A stretch of 64,000 nt of DNA from NCBI GenBank assembly GCA_964577975.1, contig CAZOBB010000068.1, forward strand, positions 1-64,000. Reading direction: 5' to 3'. Source of the stretch: JAOZMY01 sp964577975. GTDB lineage: Bacteria; Desulfobacterota; S145-22. The notes under the pieces are model-generated. The model was not told the origin of the DNA. It saw only the letters and a program-made list of their open reading frames with translations, and ran no database searches. A program made the translations under genes and the position numbers. Positions 50,864-58,968 of this stretch are shown piece by piece (position 1 is the stretch's first letter; each line of letters begins with the position of its first letter).

Positions 50864-52054
50864 TTATTGTGTGGCAAGGGCCTCGATTCCCGGAAGGGTT
50901 TTCCCTTCGAGAAACTCGAGTGACGCGCCTCCGCCACTGGAGATATGGGTTATCTGATCGGCCACGCCCGATTCATGAATAGCCCGAATAGAGTCCCCAC
51001 CACCCACGTAGCTTTCTCCCGGTGAAGCCGCCACCGCCTTCGCTACTTCGAAGGTCCCTTTCGCGAAAGACGGGATTTCGAAGACTCCCATGGGACCGTT
51101 CCAAAAGATCATGGTGGCGTCACGTAATTGTTCCTCGAAGGCCTTGATCGTTTGCGGGCCGATGTCCACTCCTTTGAAATCGGGGGGGATGGCCGCTCCT
51201 TCCGTTGTCTGAAAAGAGGCCGTTTCACCAATATCGGTGGCGATTACGTGATCGCTCGGGAGGAGAAAGCTCGTGTGGGTGGTTTCTGCTTTCTTCAGAA
51301 TGGATTTCGCATCTTGGAAGGAATCTGTTTCAACAAGAGAACTTCCCACCTCGATACCTTGAACTTTTAGAAAGGTGTAGGCCATGGCCCCGCCAATGAG
51401 GATGGTATGAGCCTTTCCCATGAGGGAGAGAAGGATCCCTAACTTGTCGGAGACCTTGGCGCCTCCCAAGATGAGGACGAATTTTTCAGTCTGGGCTTTC
51501 AGGACGCGTGTAAGGGCCTCTACTTCCTTCTTGAGGAGAAACCCGCCTCCTTTGATGTCCATCAATCTAGGGACACCTACGACGGAAGCGTGGGCCCTGT
51601 GAACGGCGCCAAAGGCGTCACTGATATACACATCCCCCAGACTAGCCAGTGCCTCGGCAAAGGCGGGATCATTCTTGGTCTCTCCTTTATGAAACCGGAG
51701 GTTTTCCAGAAGGAGAATCTCCCCTTCCCCAAGGGAAGCCACGGTGTTTTCCACCTCTGATCCCACGCAATCCGGCGCGAGGGTGACGGGGCGACCTAAA
51801 ATCTCCGAAAGTCTTATGGCCACTGGTCGGAGGCTCAGCTCAGGTGTGACCTTCCCTTTGGGTCTCCCGAGATGGGACATCAGGATGACACGACTCCGTT
51901 GCTCCAAGGCATACCGGAGGGTGGGAAGGGCCATTTGGATACGACTGTCATCCGCGACGGTTCCCTCTTTCAAGGGGACGTTGAAGTCGACCCGTAGCAG
52001 GACGCGTTTCCCCGCGATGGGGAGTTGGTCGATCGTTTTGAAGGGGAGGCTCAT
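50864..52054 (-). CDS. pgk: Phosphoglycerate kinase
   Basis: A 396-residue two-lobed kinase making ATP from 1,3-bisphosphoglycerate. Conserved parts are KRVLLRVDFNVPL, MSHLGRPKG, LLENLRFHKGE, KFVLILGGAKVSDKLGIL, TFLKVQG and the C-terminal YVGGGDSIRAI then HISSGGGASLEFLEG. The ATG at 52054 was chosen because it overlaps the gap stop (ATGA) with AAAGGAACGG upstream; the frame is open 24 codons further. Confidence 0.97.
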   Translation of the reverse strand: MSLPFKTIDQLPIAGKRVLLRVDFNVPLKEGTVADDSRIQMALPTLRYALEQRSRVILMSHLGRPKGKVTPELSLRPVAIRLSEILGRPVTLAPDCVGSEVENTVASLGEGEILLLENLRFHKGETKNDPAFAEALASLGDVYISDAFGAVHRAHASVVGVPRLMDIKGGGFLLKKEVEALTRVLKAQTEKFVLILGGAKVSDKLGILLSLMGKAHTILIGGAMAYTFLKVQGIEVGSSLVETDSFQDAKSILKKAETTHTSFLLPSDHVIATDIGETASFQTTEGAAIPPDFKGVDIGPQTIKAFEEQLRDATMIFWNGPMGVFEIPSFAKGTFEVAKAVAASPGESYVGGGDSIRAIHESGVADQITHISSGGGASLEFLEGKTLPGIEALATQ

Positions 52055-53058
52055 TCCGTTCCTTTCGCCACGAAGCCGAAGAGTTCGCTCATGCGATTGG
52101 AGAATCCCCATTCGTTGTCGTACCACGAGAGAATTTTGACCATCCGTCCCCCAATGACCTTCAGAGACGGCGCGTCTATGGTTGAGGAGTTGGGATTTCC
52201 GTTGAAATCAATGGAGACCAGAGGTTCTTCACTGATACCGAGGATTCCCTTCATGCTGCCTTCTGCGTAGGATTTGAAGGTATCAAGAAGTTCCTCCACC
52301 GTGGTCTCTTTTGAGAGCCACGCGACCAGATCTACCACCGATACGTTGGGAGTGGGCACTCGAATGGCCATTCCGTCCAATTTCCCTTCCGTTTCCGGGA
52401 TCACGAGGGAGAGGGCCTTCGCCGCGCCGGTCGTGGTGGGAATCATGGACACCCCAGCGGCGCGCGCCCGGCGGAGATCCTTGTGGGGCAGATCGAGGAT
52501 ACGCTGATCGTTTGTGTAGGCGTGAGTGGTAGTCATTAGGCCGTACTCGAGCCCGAATTTGTCAACGAGAATCTTTGCGATTGGCGCGAGACAATTGGTG
52601 GTGCAGGATCCCATTGAGATGACGTGATGTTTGGCTGGATCGTACACTTCCGGATTGACGCCCAGCACGACGGTTACGTCGGCGTTTTTGGAAGGTGCCG
52701 AAATGATGACTTTCTTGGCTCCCGCCGCAAGGTGACCTGCCGCCTTGTCGCGATCCGTGAAAAGGCCGGTGCTTTCCAGAACGATGTCAACCCCCAGCTC
52801 TTTCCAAGGAAGTTTTTGCATGTCTCGCTCGGAGAGGACGCGGATCTTTTTGCCATTGACAACGAGATAATCTCCTTCGACGGAGACATCCGCCTCGATC
52901 TTTCCATGGACGGAATCGTATTTCAAAAGATGGGCCAGTGTTTGGCTGTCCGTTAAATCGTTTACAGCGACGAATTCCAAATTATCTTTGTTCAACGAAG
53001 CGCGGAAAACATTCCTTCCGATTCGTCCGAACCCATTAATCGCGATTTTTAGCGCCAT
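52051..53058 (-). CDS. gap: Glyceraldehyde-3-phosphate dehydrogenase
   Basis: A 335-residue NAD-dependent enzyme. It starts ALKIAINGFGRIGRNVFRAS and has the catalytic cysteine in SMGSCTTNCLAPIAK. Further parts are TTTHAYTNDQRILDLPHKDL, RRARAAGVSMIPTTTGAAKA and the C-terminal WYDNEWGFSNRM. The start at 53058 follows GTGGAGGAAACT. The frame is open 10 codons upstream, but that ATG lies in the -10 box. It heads the gap-pgk-tpiA-secG operon. Confidence 0.97.
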   Translation of the reverse strand: MALKIAINGFGRIGRNVFRASLNKDNLEFVAVNDLTDSQTLAHLLKYDSVHGKIEADVSVEGDYLVVNGKKIRVLSERDMQKLPWKELGVDIVLESTGLFTDRDKAAGHLAAGAKKVIISAPSKNADVTVVLGVNPEVYDPAKHHVISMGSCTTNCLAPIAKILVDKFGLEYGLMTTTHAYTNDQRILDLPHKDLRRARAAGVSMIPTTTGAAKALSLVIPETEGKLDGMAIRVPTPNVSVVDLVAWLSKETTVEELLDTFKSYAEGSMKGILGISEEPLVSIDFNGNPNSSTIDAPSLKVIGGRMVKILSWYDNEWGFSNRMSELFGFVAKGTE

Positions 53059-53087
53059 AGTTTCCTCCACTTTGTAAGTTTTGGTCA

Positions 53088-53116
53088 TTTATACCGTAAC
53101 GGCCCGCCTTTTTCAA
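53088..53116 (-). promoter_or_regulatory. Promoter of gap-pgk-tpiA-secG
   Basis: On the minus strand, TTGAAA (53111-53116) and TATAAA (53088-53093) are 17 bases apart. The expected start near 53081 leaves a leader of about 23 bases that contains GTGGAGG. Confidence 0.7.
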
Positions 53117-53186
53117 GCTGACGTTCCGCGTGGGGGAGTACTTTTGGCTTTCAGGATGAAGGGGTCTTTGAATCGGTATTCCCTTA

Positions 53187-54074
53187 TCATACCTTCTTCA
53201 AACTTGTTTCCCGAATGATTCGCGTGACTGTTTTCGGAAAATCGGCGTTTTCATCGCGTGTCTTTTTGTCGACGCTATAAAAAAGAGGACGAAACATGTA
53301 GGTGGGGAGGAACATGTTGATGAAAACCCTTCCACTTTCGGATCGTACGGACCCAAGGCATGGAAGTGCGAGATTGTACGTTCGGTTCATCCTCATGGCC
53401 TGCCCTGCATACTGGGGGGTGCAAAACTCGATCAAAATGAGGTTTTCGACACCTTTTGCGAAACTGTAGTCCCTCACGTCGATAATCTTCCAACCCTCGA
53501 GTTCGTCGAAACTCGTGGTGACCTTCTTGGCGTAAGCCTCGACCGCCGCGTGGGGATCTCCTTCGATGTTTGTTTTGAATATATCTCTCGTTTTTCGAAG
53601 CCGTTTGAGGTAACTCATACGTGTGTCATCCATGTCGAATCCCTCGGATCGATGGATCAGTGTCATTTCTCCGATGTCGTTTGAGATCCCCGAGAAAAAA
53701 TCGATGACCTTCCCTTTGAAATCCTGAAAAATCTGATCCGCCTTGGCCAGCTGATTACCGTCAATCTCTTCCCCAATAAGTTCGAGGAAAGTTTCAGGTT
53801 GGCGGGTATTGATGCAGACGGTGGTATCATCGCCGAGGTAGACGCCTACTTTGAGAAGGGGGAGCGCGTAGACGTTTTCCCACCTTTTTTCGAGTAAGAT
53901 GTCGGAAAGTAGGTCGTTGTGGAACTCGAAGCTAAAGGCTTCCGGAGACCAACGGTGAATCCCTCCCAGGGTGAACCCCTCGATTTTTCCTATGTTTTGC
54001 TTCAAGAAATCAATCGTTTCGCTAAATTCCTCTTTCGGATTTTGAATCTGTCCGATCCTCAAGAAAGGCTTCAA
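53187..54074 (-). CDS. DUF302-like protein of unknown function
   Basis: A 295-residue cytoplasmic protein with no signal peptide or membrane helix. The C-terminal half (IIDVRDYSFAKGVENLILIE, then NLALPCLGSVRSESGRVFIN) resembles the DUF302 pattern of a Leu-Pro-Cys strand followed by a short hairpin. The N-terminal half (NVYALPLLKVGVYLGDDTT) may be a second, diverged copy. The start is TTG, with AAAGGAGGGG 8 bases upstream. A promoter lies at 54106-54133. The domain call is tentative and no function is assigned. Confidence 0.65.
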   Translation of the reverse strand: MKPFLRIGQIQNPKEEFSETIDFLKQNIGKIEGFTLGGIHRWSPEAFSFEFHNDLLSDILLEKRWENVYALPLLKVGVYLGDDTTVCINTRQPETFLELIGEEIDGNQLAKADQIFQDFKGKVIDFFSGISNDIGEMTLIHRSEGFDMDDTRMSYLKRLRKTRDIFKTNIEGDPHAAVEAYAKKVTTSFDELEGWKIIDVRDYSFAKGVENLILIEFCTPQYAGQAMRMNRTYNLALPCLGSVRSESGRVFINMFLPTYMFRPLFYSVDKKTRDENADFPKTVTRIIRETSLKKV

Positions 54075-54105
54075 GGGAAATTCCCCTCCTTTGTATTTTT
54101 TTATG

Positions 54106-54133
54106 TCTTTACTTTTATTGGAAAAATTGTCAA
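54106..54133 (-). promoter_or_regulatory. Promoter of the DUF302-like gene
   Basis: On the minus strand, TTGACA (54128-54133) and TAAAGA (54106-54111) are 16 bases apart, giving a leader of about 25 bases with AAAGGAGGGG. Confidence 0.6.
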
Positions 54134-54161
54134 GAAAAAACGGAAATGGAAGAAGGGACTG

Positions 54162-54190
54162 AAAAAGGGGTTGGTCCCCTTTCTTTTTGG
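54162..54190 (+). terminator. Terminator-like hairpin between divergent genes
   Basis: AAAGGGG (54164-54170) pairs with CCCCTTT (54176-54182) around TTGGT, followed by CTTTTT; the other strand also ends in TTTTT. It lies between the divergent DUF302-like gene and pgpA, where no gene end needs it. It might act as a leader attenuator for pgpA or insulate the two promoters. Confidence 0.5.
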
Positions 54191-54233
54191 AAGGGAAAAA
54201 CTGTGGTAGATTAGAGGATGTGAGAGGGGAAAG

Positions 54234-54740
54234 ATGATGAAATTTCGACCGACTCGTTCAGAGAAATTGTGGGGAGAAACGGGAAGAGAAAAAGGGATTA
54301 TTCTTTTGGCTACGGGATTCTATACGGGGTACGCACCGGTGGCCCCAGGCACCTTCGGAACCCTGGTAGGGATTCCGGTTGCCTGTTTGCTCGCCTTATG
54401 GGGGCTGAAAAGCGCCACGGTAGTATTGGTGGGAATGATTCTCGCTTCTTGCTGGATTGCCAACGAGGCGGAGAAGATTTATGGCATGCAGGATCCCAAT
54501 GATATCGTCATCGACGAGGTGATGGGATATGCGGTGACGCTGTGGGGGTTACCCTTCACGTGGGTGACAGTGGTATTGGGATTTGTTTTTTTCAGAATTT
54601 TGGACATCCTTAAACCCTATCCCATCCGAAAGGTGGAAGAATGGATTCCGGGTGGCACGGGTGTCGTGATGGATGATGTCCTGGCGGGGATCTACGGTTG
54701 TATCCTGCTTCATGGGGTGATGAGGTTGTGGCATGGTTGA
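54234..54740 (+). CDS. pgpA: Phosphatidylglycerophosphatase A
   Basis: A 168-residue membrane phosphatase that makes phosphatidylglycerol from its phosphate. Family features are ATGFYTGYAPVAPGTFGTLVG, DPNDIVIDEVMGY and RILDILKPYPIRKVEEWIPG, with GVVMDDVLAGIYG near the end. Four hydrophobic segments are visible. GAGAGGGGAAAG precedes the ATG. It overlaps pncC by 8 bases. It could complete the pathway started by the PgsA-like enzyme at 22874. Confidence 0.93.
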   Translation: MMKFRPTRSEKLWGETGREKGIILLATGFYTGYAPVAPGTFGTLVGIPVACLLALWGLKSATVVLVGMILASCWIANEAEKIYGMQDPNDIVIDEVMGYAVTLWGLPFTWVTVVLGFVFFRILDILKPYPIRKVEEWIPGGTGVVMDDVLAGIYGCILLHGVMRLWHG

Positions 54741-55218
54741 GGAAAGGGTCTATCGGCTACTTATGAAGAAGGATAAAACCCTTGCGACGGCCGAATCGTG
54801 TTCGGGAGGGCTCATGGCGCACCGTTTGACCAACATTCCAGGGGTTTCCAAAGTCTTTTTGCTGGGAGTCGTCAGCTACAGCAACGAGGCAAAGTCGAGG
54901 GTGTTGGGGGTAGATGCTGAGGCAATCGAGACGTACGGTGCCGTCAGCGCCGAGGTGGCAAGTCAGATGGCAGAGGGCGTCCGCCGACTGGCGGGAAGCG
55001 ATATAGGCGTTGGTATTACGGGAATCGCGGGGCCTACGGGTGGCTCGAAGGAAAAACCTGTCGGAACCGTCTATATGGCCCTTTCGTTTCCAGAGGCGGA
55101 GGTTTCCAAAGCCTCGCGATTCAACTTCACAGGGGATAGGATTTCGATCAAGACTCAAACGGCTGAGATGGCCCTCGACTGGCTGTGTCGTGTTCTGGAG
55201 GATTTTGAAATTTCATGA
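54733..55218 (+). CDS. pncC: CinA-type nicotinamide-nucleotide amidase (PncC)
   Basis: A 161-residue stand-alone CinA C-terminal domain. It has LATAESCSGGLMAHRLTNIP, VVSYSNEAKSRVLGV, YGAVSAEVASQMAEGVR and GITGIAGPTGGSKEKPVGTV. The family deamidates nicotinamide mononucleotide in NAD salvage. The N-terminal CinA domain is absent, a common short form. It overlaps both neighbours by a few bases, so pgpA-pncC-M50-rimO are translationally linked. Confidence 0.94.
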   Translation: MVEERVYRLLMKKDKTLATAESCSGGLMAHRLTNIPGVSKVFLLGVVSYSNEAKSRVLGVDAEAIETYGAVSAEVASQMAEGVRRLAGSDIGVGITGIAGPTGGSKEKPVGTVYMALSFPEAEVSKASRFNFTGDRISIKTQTAEMALDWLCRVLEDFEIS

Positions 55219-56033
55219 CACGAAAGAAACTAATCCTCCATGGCGCCCTTTTTATCTTGACCTTCCTTTCTACCTATTTCGTTGCCGGAATCTGGTATGC
55301 CGTGCCGCTCATGACGATTCTTCTTTGCCATGAGATGGGACATTACGTGATGAGCCGCTTTTATGGAGTCGAGGCAACGTTGCCGTTTTTCATTCCTTTT
55401 CCCTTTTCTCCTTTTGGGACATTCGGGGCGATCATTAAGATGAAAGGATGGATTCCAAGCCGCCGGGCCCTTTTCGATATTGGGGCAGGAGGGCCGCTTG
55501 CCGGGCTCGTTTTGACGCTTCCGGCCATCTATTTCGGCTTGAAGATGTCGACAATCGTTCCCATCTCTGCCGTCCGTGGAGAGGGATTGGTTCTGGGGGA
55601 TAGCCTTCTTTTCAAGGGATTGGAATATCTGGCATTGGGACCCCTTCCAAAAGGGCACGACGTGGTGCTGCATCCCTTGGCCTATGCCGGATGGGTCGGA
55701 TTGTTCGTGACGGCTCTCAACCTCCTTCCCATAGGACAGTTGGACGGCGGACACGTTGTGTATGCCCTTCTCGGCCCCAAAAGTCTGAAGGTTTATCGGG
55801 TGGCGATTCTCCTCTTTGCCCTTTACGCCCTTTTCTTCAATCCAGGTTGGGTCATCTTGGTGGTCCTCCTCTTCTTTTTCGGATTGAAACATCCCTCACC
55901 CCTCGATGATGAGACCCCCCTGGATCGAGGACGCATGATACTTGGGATTGGAATGCTCCTTATTTTTTTCAGTTCCTTCATGCCAGCTCCTTTTCCGGAA
56001 TTGGCAAAGGAATTGGGGGGACTCATGGGGTGA
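55215..56033 (+). CDS. Site-2 protease family (M50) membrane peptidase
   Basis: A 272-residue zinc metalloprotease with about six transmembrane helices. The zinc-binding HEMGH is at residues 39-43, in helix TILLCHEMGHYVMSRFYG. The third ligand is in ALNLLPIGQLDGGHVVYALL. No PDZ domain is present, so it belongs to the short, PDZ-less group. It starts on the ATG overlapping the pncC stop. Its substrate is unknown. Confidence 0.92.
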   Translation: MTRKKLILHGALFILTFLSTYFVAGIWYAVPLMTILLCHEMGHYVMSRFYGVEATLPFFIPFPFSPFGTFGAIIKMKGWIPSRRALFDIGAGGPLAGLVLTLPAIYFGLKMSTIVPISAVRGEGLVLGDSLLFKGLEYLALGPLPKGHDVVLHPLAYAGWVGLFVTALNLLPIGQLDGGHVVYALLGPKSLKVYRVAILLFALYALFFNPGWVILVVLLFFFGLKHPSPLDDETPLDRGRMILGIGMLLIFFSSFMPAPFPELAKELGGLMG

Positions 56034-57391
56034 GAAAAGAGGAGGGAACGTTCTGTTTTTACAGTCTAGGTTGCCCTAAAAACCTTGTCGATTCGGAATG
56101 GCTCATCGGGGCTTTGCAACGGGTTGGGTGGCGTGTTACGGATAATCCTACGGAGGCCGATGTGGTGTTCGTTAACACGTGCTCTTTTATTGAGCCGGCG
56201 GTTTCGGAATCGATAGACACGATTCTGTCCCTGCGTGAAATCGCCCCCCAAGCCCGATTGGTAGTGACGGGATGCCTTCCCCTTCGTTATGGGAAGAAGC
56301 TAAAAAAGCTTTTACCTGAAGTAACCGTTTTTTTCCTTTCTCGAAGGATGGAAGAGGTAGGGGCCGAGACCCTAATGGAGATTCTTCGGGGAGATGGGTG
56401 GCTATCCCATGTTCCCGGATCTTCCTCGTCCCGCCATCGGATAGAACGGGCTTTGTCGACACCGTTTTATACCGCCTATGTGAAGATAGCCGATGGATGT
56501 AATCGGCGATGCGCCTTCTGCACGCTTCCGGCTATTCGAGGAAGATACCATTCCCGCCCGGTGGAAGAAATCGTACGTGAAGTAGAAACGTTGGGGAGAC
56601 GTGGTGTAAAGGAGATAATCCTCGTGGCTCAGGACACGGCGGCGTTTGGACGAGACTTGGGCGAGGATGTCACCCTTGCCCACCTTCTGGAACGTTTGGC
56701 GGGAGTTGAAGGAATCGAGTGGATAAAGCTGCTTTACCTTTATCCGGACGTGCGTCGGGTTGACCGCTCCTTCGTGGCGGCGATGGCACAGCATCCTACG
56801 GTCTGTCCCGTTGTGGACGTTCCAATTCAACATGCGGCTCCGGCTGTGTTGAAACGCATGAACCGCCCCGGGATTGACGCGATACGGCGAGTACTGGATC
56901 GGTTACGGACCATCCCAGAGATTCGCTTGCGCACCACGGTGTTGGTCGGGTTCCCGGGAGAGACGGAAGCGGATTTTGAGATTCTGCTGGATTTTATTCG
57001 CGAGCAGGAGTTTTATAGTCTGGGAGTTTTCCCCTATTCGGACGAGGAGGGAACCCGGGCTTTTGGTTTTAACGGCAAAGTTCCGGAAGAGGTGAAGCAG
57101 GAACGCGTGCGGCTTCTAATGGAGGCGCAACAGGCCATTTCCCGTCGCCGGAATCGAGGGATGATAGGAAGGATATTTCCCGTCATTGTCGAGGGCTACC
57201 ATGAGGAAACGGAACTTCTATTGCGGGGGCGAACGGCTTTCCAGTTTCCAGAAATCGATGGCTGTGTCCTCATCAATGAAGGAAAAGCCGAAGTGGGGAC
57301 AATGGTGCCCGTTCGAATAACCGATGCGGGGGATTACGACCTTGTGGGAGAAATCGTGACCGATGTGGACTCATCGAAGAGGAAAGGATGA
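56030..57391 (+). CDS. rimO: Ribosomal protein S12 methylthiotransferase RimO
   Basis: A 453-residue radical SAM enzyme that methylthiolates Asp of ribosomal protein S12. The UPF0004 domain has FYSLGCPKNLVDSEWLIG, NTCSFIEPAVSESIDTIL and VTGCLPLRYG. The radical SAM cluster ligands are C157, C161 and C164 (ADGCNRRCAFCTLP). A TRAM domain closes the protein (FPVIVEGYHEE to VRITDAGDYDLVGEI). The start is GTG, overlapping the protease stop. Length is normal. Confidence 0.95.
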   Translation: MRKEEGTFCFYSLGCPKNLVDSEWLIGALQRVGWRVTDNPTEADVVFVNTCSFIEPAVSESIDTILSLREIAPQARLVVTGCLPLRYGKKLKKLLPEVTVFFLSRRMEEVGAETLMEILRGDGWLSHVPGSSSSRHRIERALSTPFYTAYVKIADGCNRRCAFCTLPAIRGRYHSRPVEEIVREVETLGRRGVKEIILVAQDTAAFGRDLGEDVTLAHLLERLAGVEGIEWIKLLYLYPDVRRVDRSFVAAMAQHPTVCPVVDVPIQHAAPAVLKRMNRPGIDAIRRVLDRLRTIPEIRLRTTVLVGFPGETEADFEILLDFIREQEFYSLGVFPYSDEEGTRAFGFNGKVPEEVKQERVRLLMEAQQAISRRRNRGMIGRIFPVIVEGYHEETELLLRGRTAFQFPEIDGCVLINEGKAEVGTMVPVRITDAGDYDLVGEIVTDVDSSKRKG

Positions 57392-57680
57392 GGAAAGATA
57401 TGGATGGATACGTCTGGGGAGGTTGCTTTACTTTTTTATTCCCATCGTCAACTTCGTGATTTTCATTGTGACGGTCCTAGCCCTAGCCGGGAATTTTGTG
57501 GAAAGCGGTGCCTTTGCCGTTGGGGTGATCTTTCTTCCCATCATCTTTTCCCCATTTTGGTGTTTGGAGACGCTTCCTATCGAGGGTGAGGGAGACTCGG
57601 AAAAAACTCTTCTCCCTTCCCTTCGCTATCTTCCTGAAAGGAGCGATGTGAGGTGCTCCTTGATCTTGTGGGAAAGATAG
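57363..57680 (+). CDS. Possible small membrane protein
   Basis: A 105-residue ORF with two hydrophobic helices (LLYFFIPIVNFVIFIVTVLA and SGAFAVGVIFLPIIFSPFWC). The first 29 bases overlap rimO and the last 55 overlap the 3' end of trmB on the other strand. The central part resembles DUF5684-like membrane proteins (IPIVN, then a Gly-rich helix with LPIIF). No clear ribosome-binding site is seen. It fills the 234-base gap between rimO and trmB, which favours a real gene. Confidence 0.5.
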   Translation: MWTHRRGKDEERYGWIRLGRLLYFFIPIVNFVIFIVTVLALAGNFVESGAFAVGVIFLPIIFSPFWCLETLPIEGEGDSEKTLLPSLRYLPERSDVRCSLILWER

Positions 57681-58777
57681 CGCTGGTTCAACCGGTCATC
57701 GTAGATAAGATGGGATGGCGTCTTGAGAAAGAGGACATTCCAACGAAATTGTCCTAGGGTCAGGACGGTATCGAGAAGGTCTTCGGACGGCCCTTTGTAA
57801 ACGTCTTTGAAGACGCAGAGGAAATCGTCGGATTGAAGAATATCCCCACTGGAGAATTCGAGACGGGTGGCGATTTCGAAGGACGAGGGAAAGAGCTGGT
57901 CATCGTTTTTCGCGAAAGGATAGGGATGCTCCGTGCGCCGGAAGACGAACTGGACGATCTGCCGGCCTTGGGCGCGCCATTTCCTTTCATATTTCGTGGG
58001 AAAGGGGAGTGTGGCATTTTCGACCTCATGAGCGAGCTTAAAAAGGTGGGTTTCTGAAAACAGTTGGCGGGTGTAGTCGGCGTAGTCGTGGTGGTCGGTC
58101 GTGAAGTGAAGACTTCCTGACGGTTTGAGGACACGGGCGAAATTGGGGATGCTTTCGGCGGAAATGAGGCGGCGTTTGAGATAGCGCTTTTTCTCCCAAG
58201 GATCGGGGAAGTGGATGAAAATGTGGTCGAAACAGGTGGGGGGGAAATGATAACGGAGAAGATACCGGGCGTCGCTGCGGACAAAGAAGATATTGGTAAG
58301 CTGAGCCCTAGCCGCTTTCCGTAAGGCTTTCCGAATGGTAAAACCGTTGATCTCTGCGCCCACGTGAAGGGTGTGGGGGGCTCTGAAAGCGTGTTCGCAG
58401 AGAAAAGCTCCATTCCCAGTACCGATCTCGAAGATTTTGGGCTGAGGGATCGTCCAGTCGAAGGCGTAAAGTTGCTTTTCGTCCAAAAGCCTCTCCAAAC
58501 CGATGTCCGGCTTGAGGCGGTTGCCTAGATTGCTTTGAAGAATGTGAACCCCAAGTTGTTGGGCCGCCGTGAGGAGGATTTCTTTGTGCCGCGTCAGAAT
58601 GAGGTCGATGGGGGTGGTGAGAAGGGAGAGGCGGAGAAGTCCATTGCGAAGGGGATGAATCTTGACAAAATAGGGACGTTCCGGGGTGACGATGCGGATG
58701 AGTTCGAAAGGCTCACGATCGTGTTTCCACCGGGGGGAGGGGAAATTCACGGGTTTTGTCGTATAGAGATGTGGCAT
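57626..58777 (-). CDS. trmB: tRNA (guanine-N7)-methyltransferase TrmB, long form
   Basis: A 383-residue SAM-dependent enzyme that makes m7G46 in tRNA. The methyltransferase core (about 105-290) has FEIGTGNGAFLCEHAF, VRSDARYLLRYHFPPTCFDH, HFPDPWEKKRYLKRRLI and TDHHDYADY. This is about 150 residues longer than E. coli TrmB. The extra N-terminal region (about 100 residues) and the C-terminal region (about 90 residues) match the long form seen in Aquifex and Campylobacterota. GGGAGAAGGGTC precedes the ATG. Confidence 0.9.
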   Translation of the reverse strand: MPHLYTTKPVNFPSPRWKHDREPFELIRIVTPERPYFVKIHPLRNGLLRLSLLTTPIDLILTRHKEILLTAAQQLGVHILQSNLGNRLKPDIGLERLLDEKQLYAFDWTIPQPKIFEIGTGNGAFLCEHAFRAPHTLHVGAEINGFTIRKALRKAARAQLTNIFFVRSDARYLLRYHFPPTCFDHIFIHFPDPWEKKRYLKRRLISAESIPNFARVLKPSGSLHFTTDHHDYADYTRQLFSETHLFKLAHEVENATLPFPTKYERKWRAQGRQIVQFVFRRTEHPYPFAKNDDQLFPSSFEIATRLEFSSGDILQSDDFLCVFKDVYKGPSEDLLDTVLTLGQFRWNVLFLKTPSHLIYDDRLNQRYLSHKIKEHLTSLLSGR

Positions 58778-58804
58778 GACCCTTCTCCCTTTTTGTTTGG
58801 TGGT

Positions 58805-58821
58805 GTATTTTCTGAAAATAC
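58805..58821. promoter_or_regulatory. Perfect palindrome in the trmB-kup gap
   Basis: GTATTTTC, one T, then GAAAATAC: an exact 8-1-8 inverted repeat in the 190-base gap between divergent trmB and kup. It could be an operator for a dimeric regulator. Nothing else in the gap is clear; a 40-codon GTG ORF near 58850 was not accepted as a gene. Confidence 0.4.
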
Positions 58822-58968
58822 GAGAGATTTGGCAAGGGTAACTTTACGCGTGAAAAGGATTTTGTTAGTAAAGTGGTATGAACCGGGAAGAAGGGTTTGG
58901 GATGGGGAAACTTTCGGTGAAAAGAGAAATCAGGTTTGGACGGATCCAGACAACGTGAGGAGGATGGG

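Noticed and set aside
58778..58968. A cyclic di-AMP (ydaO-type) riboswitch upstream of kup
   Set aside because: The gap lacks the conserved blocks of that riboswitch; only a palindrome is evident.
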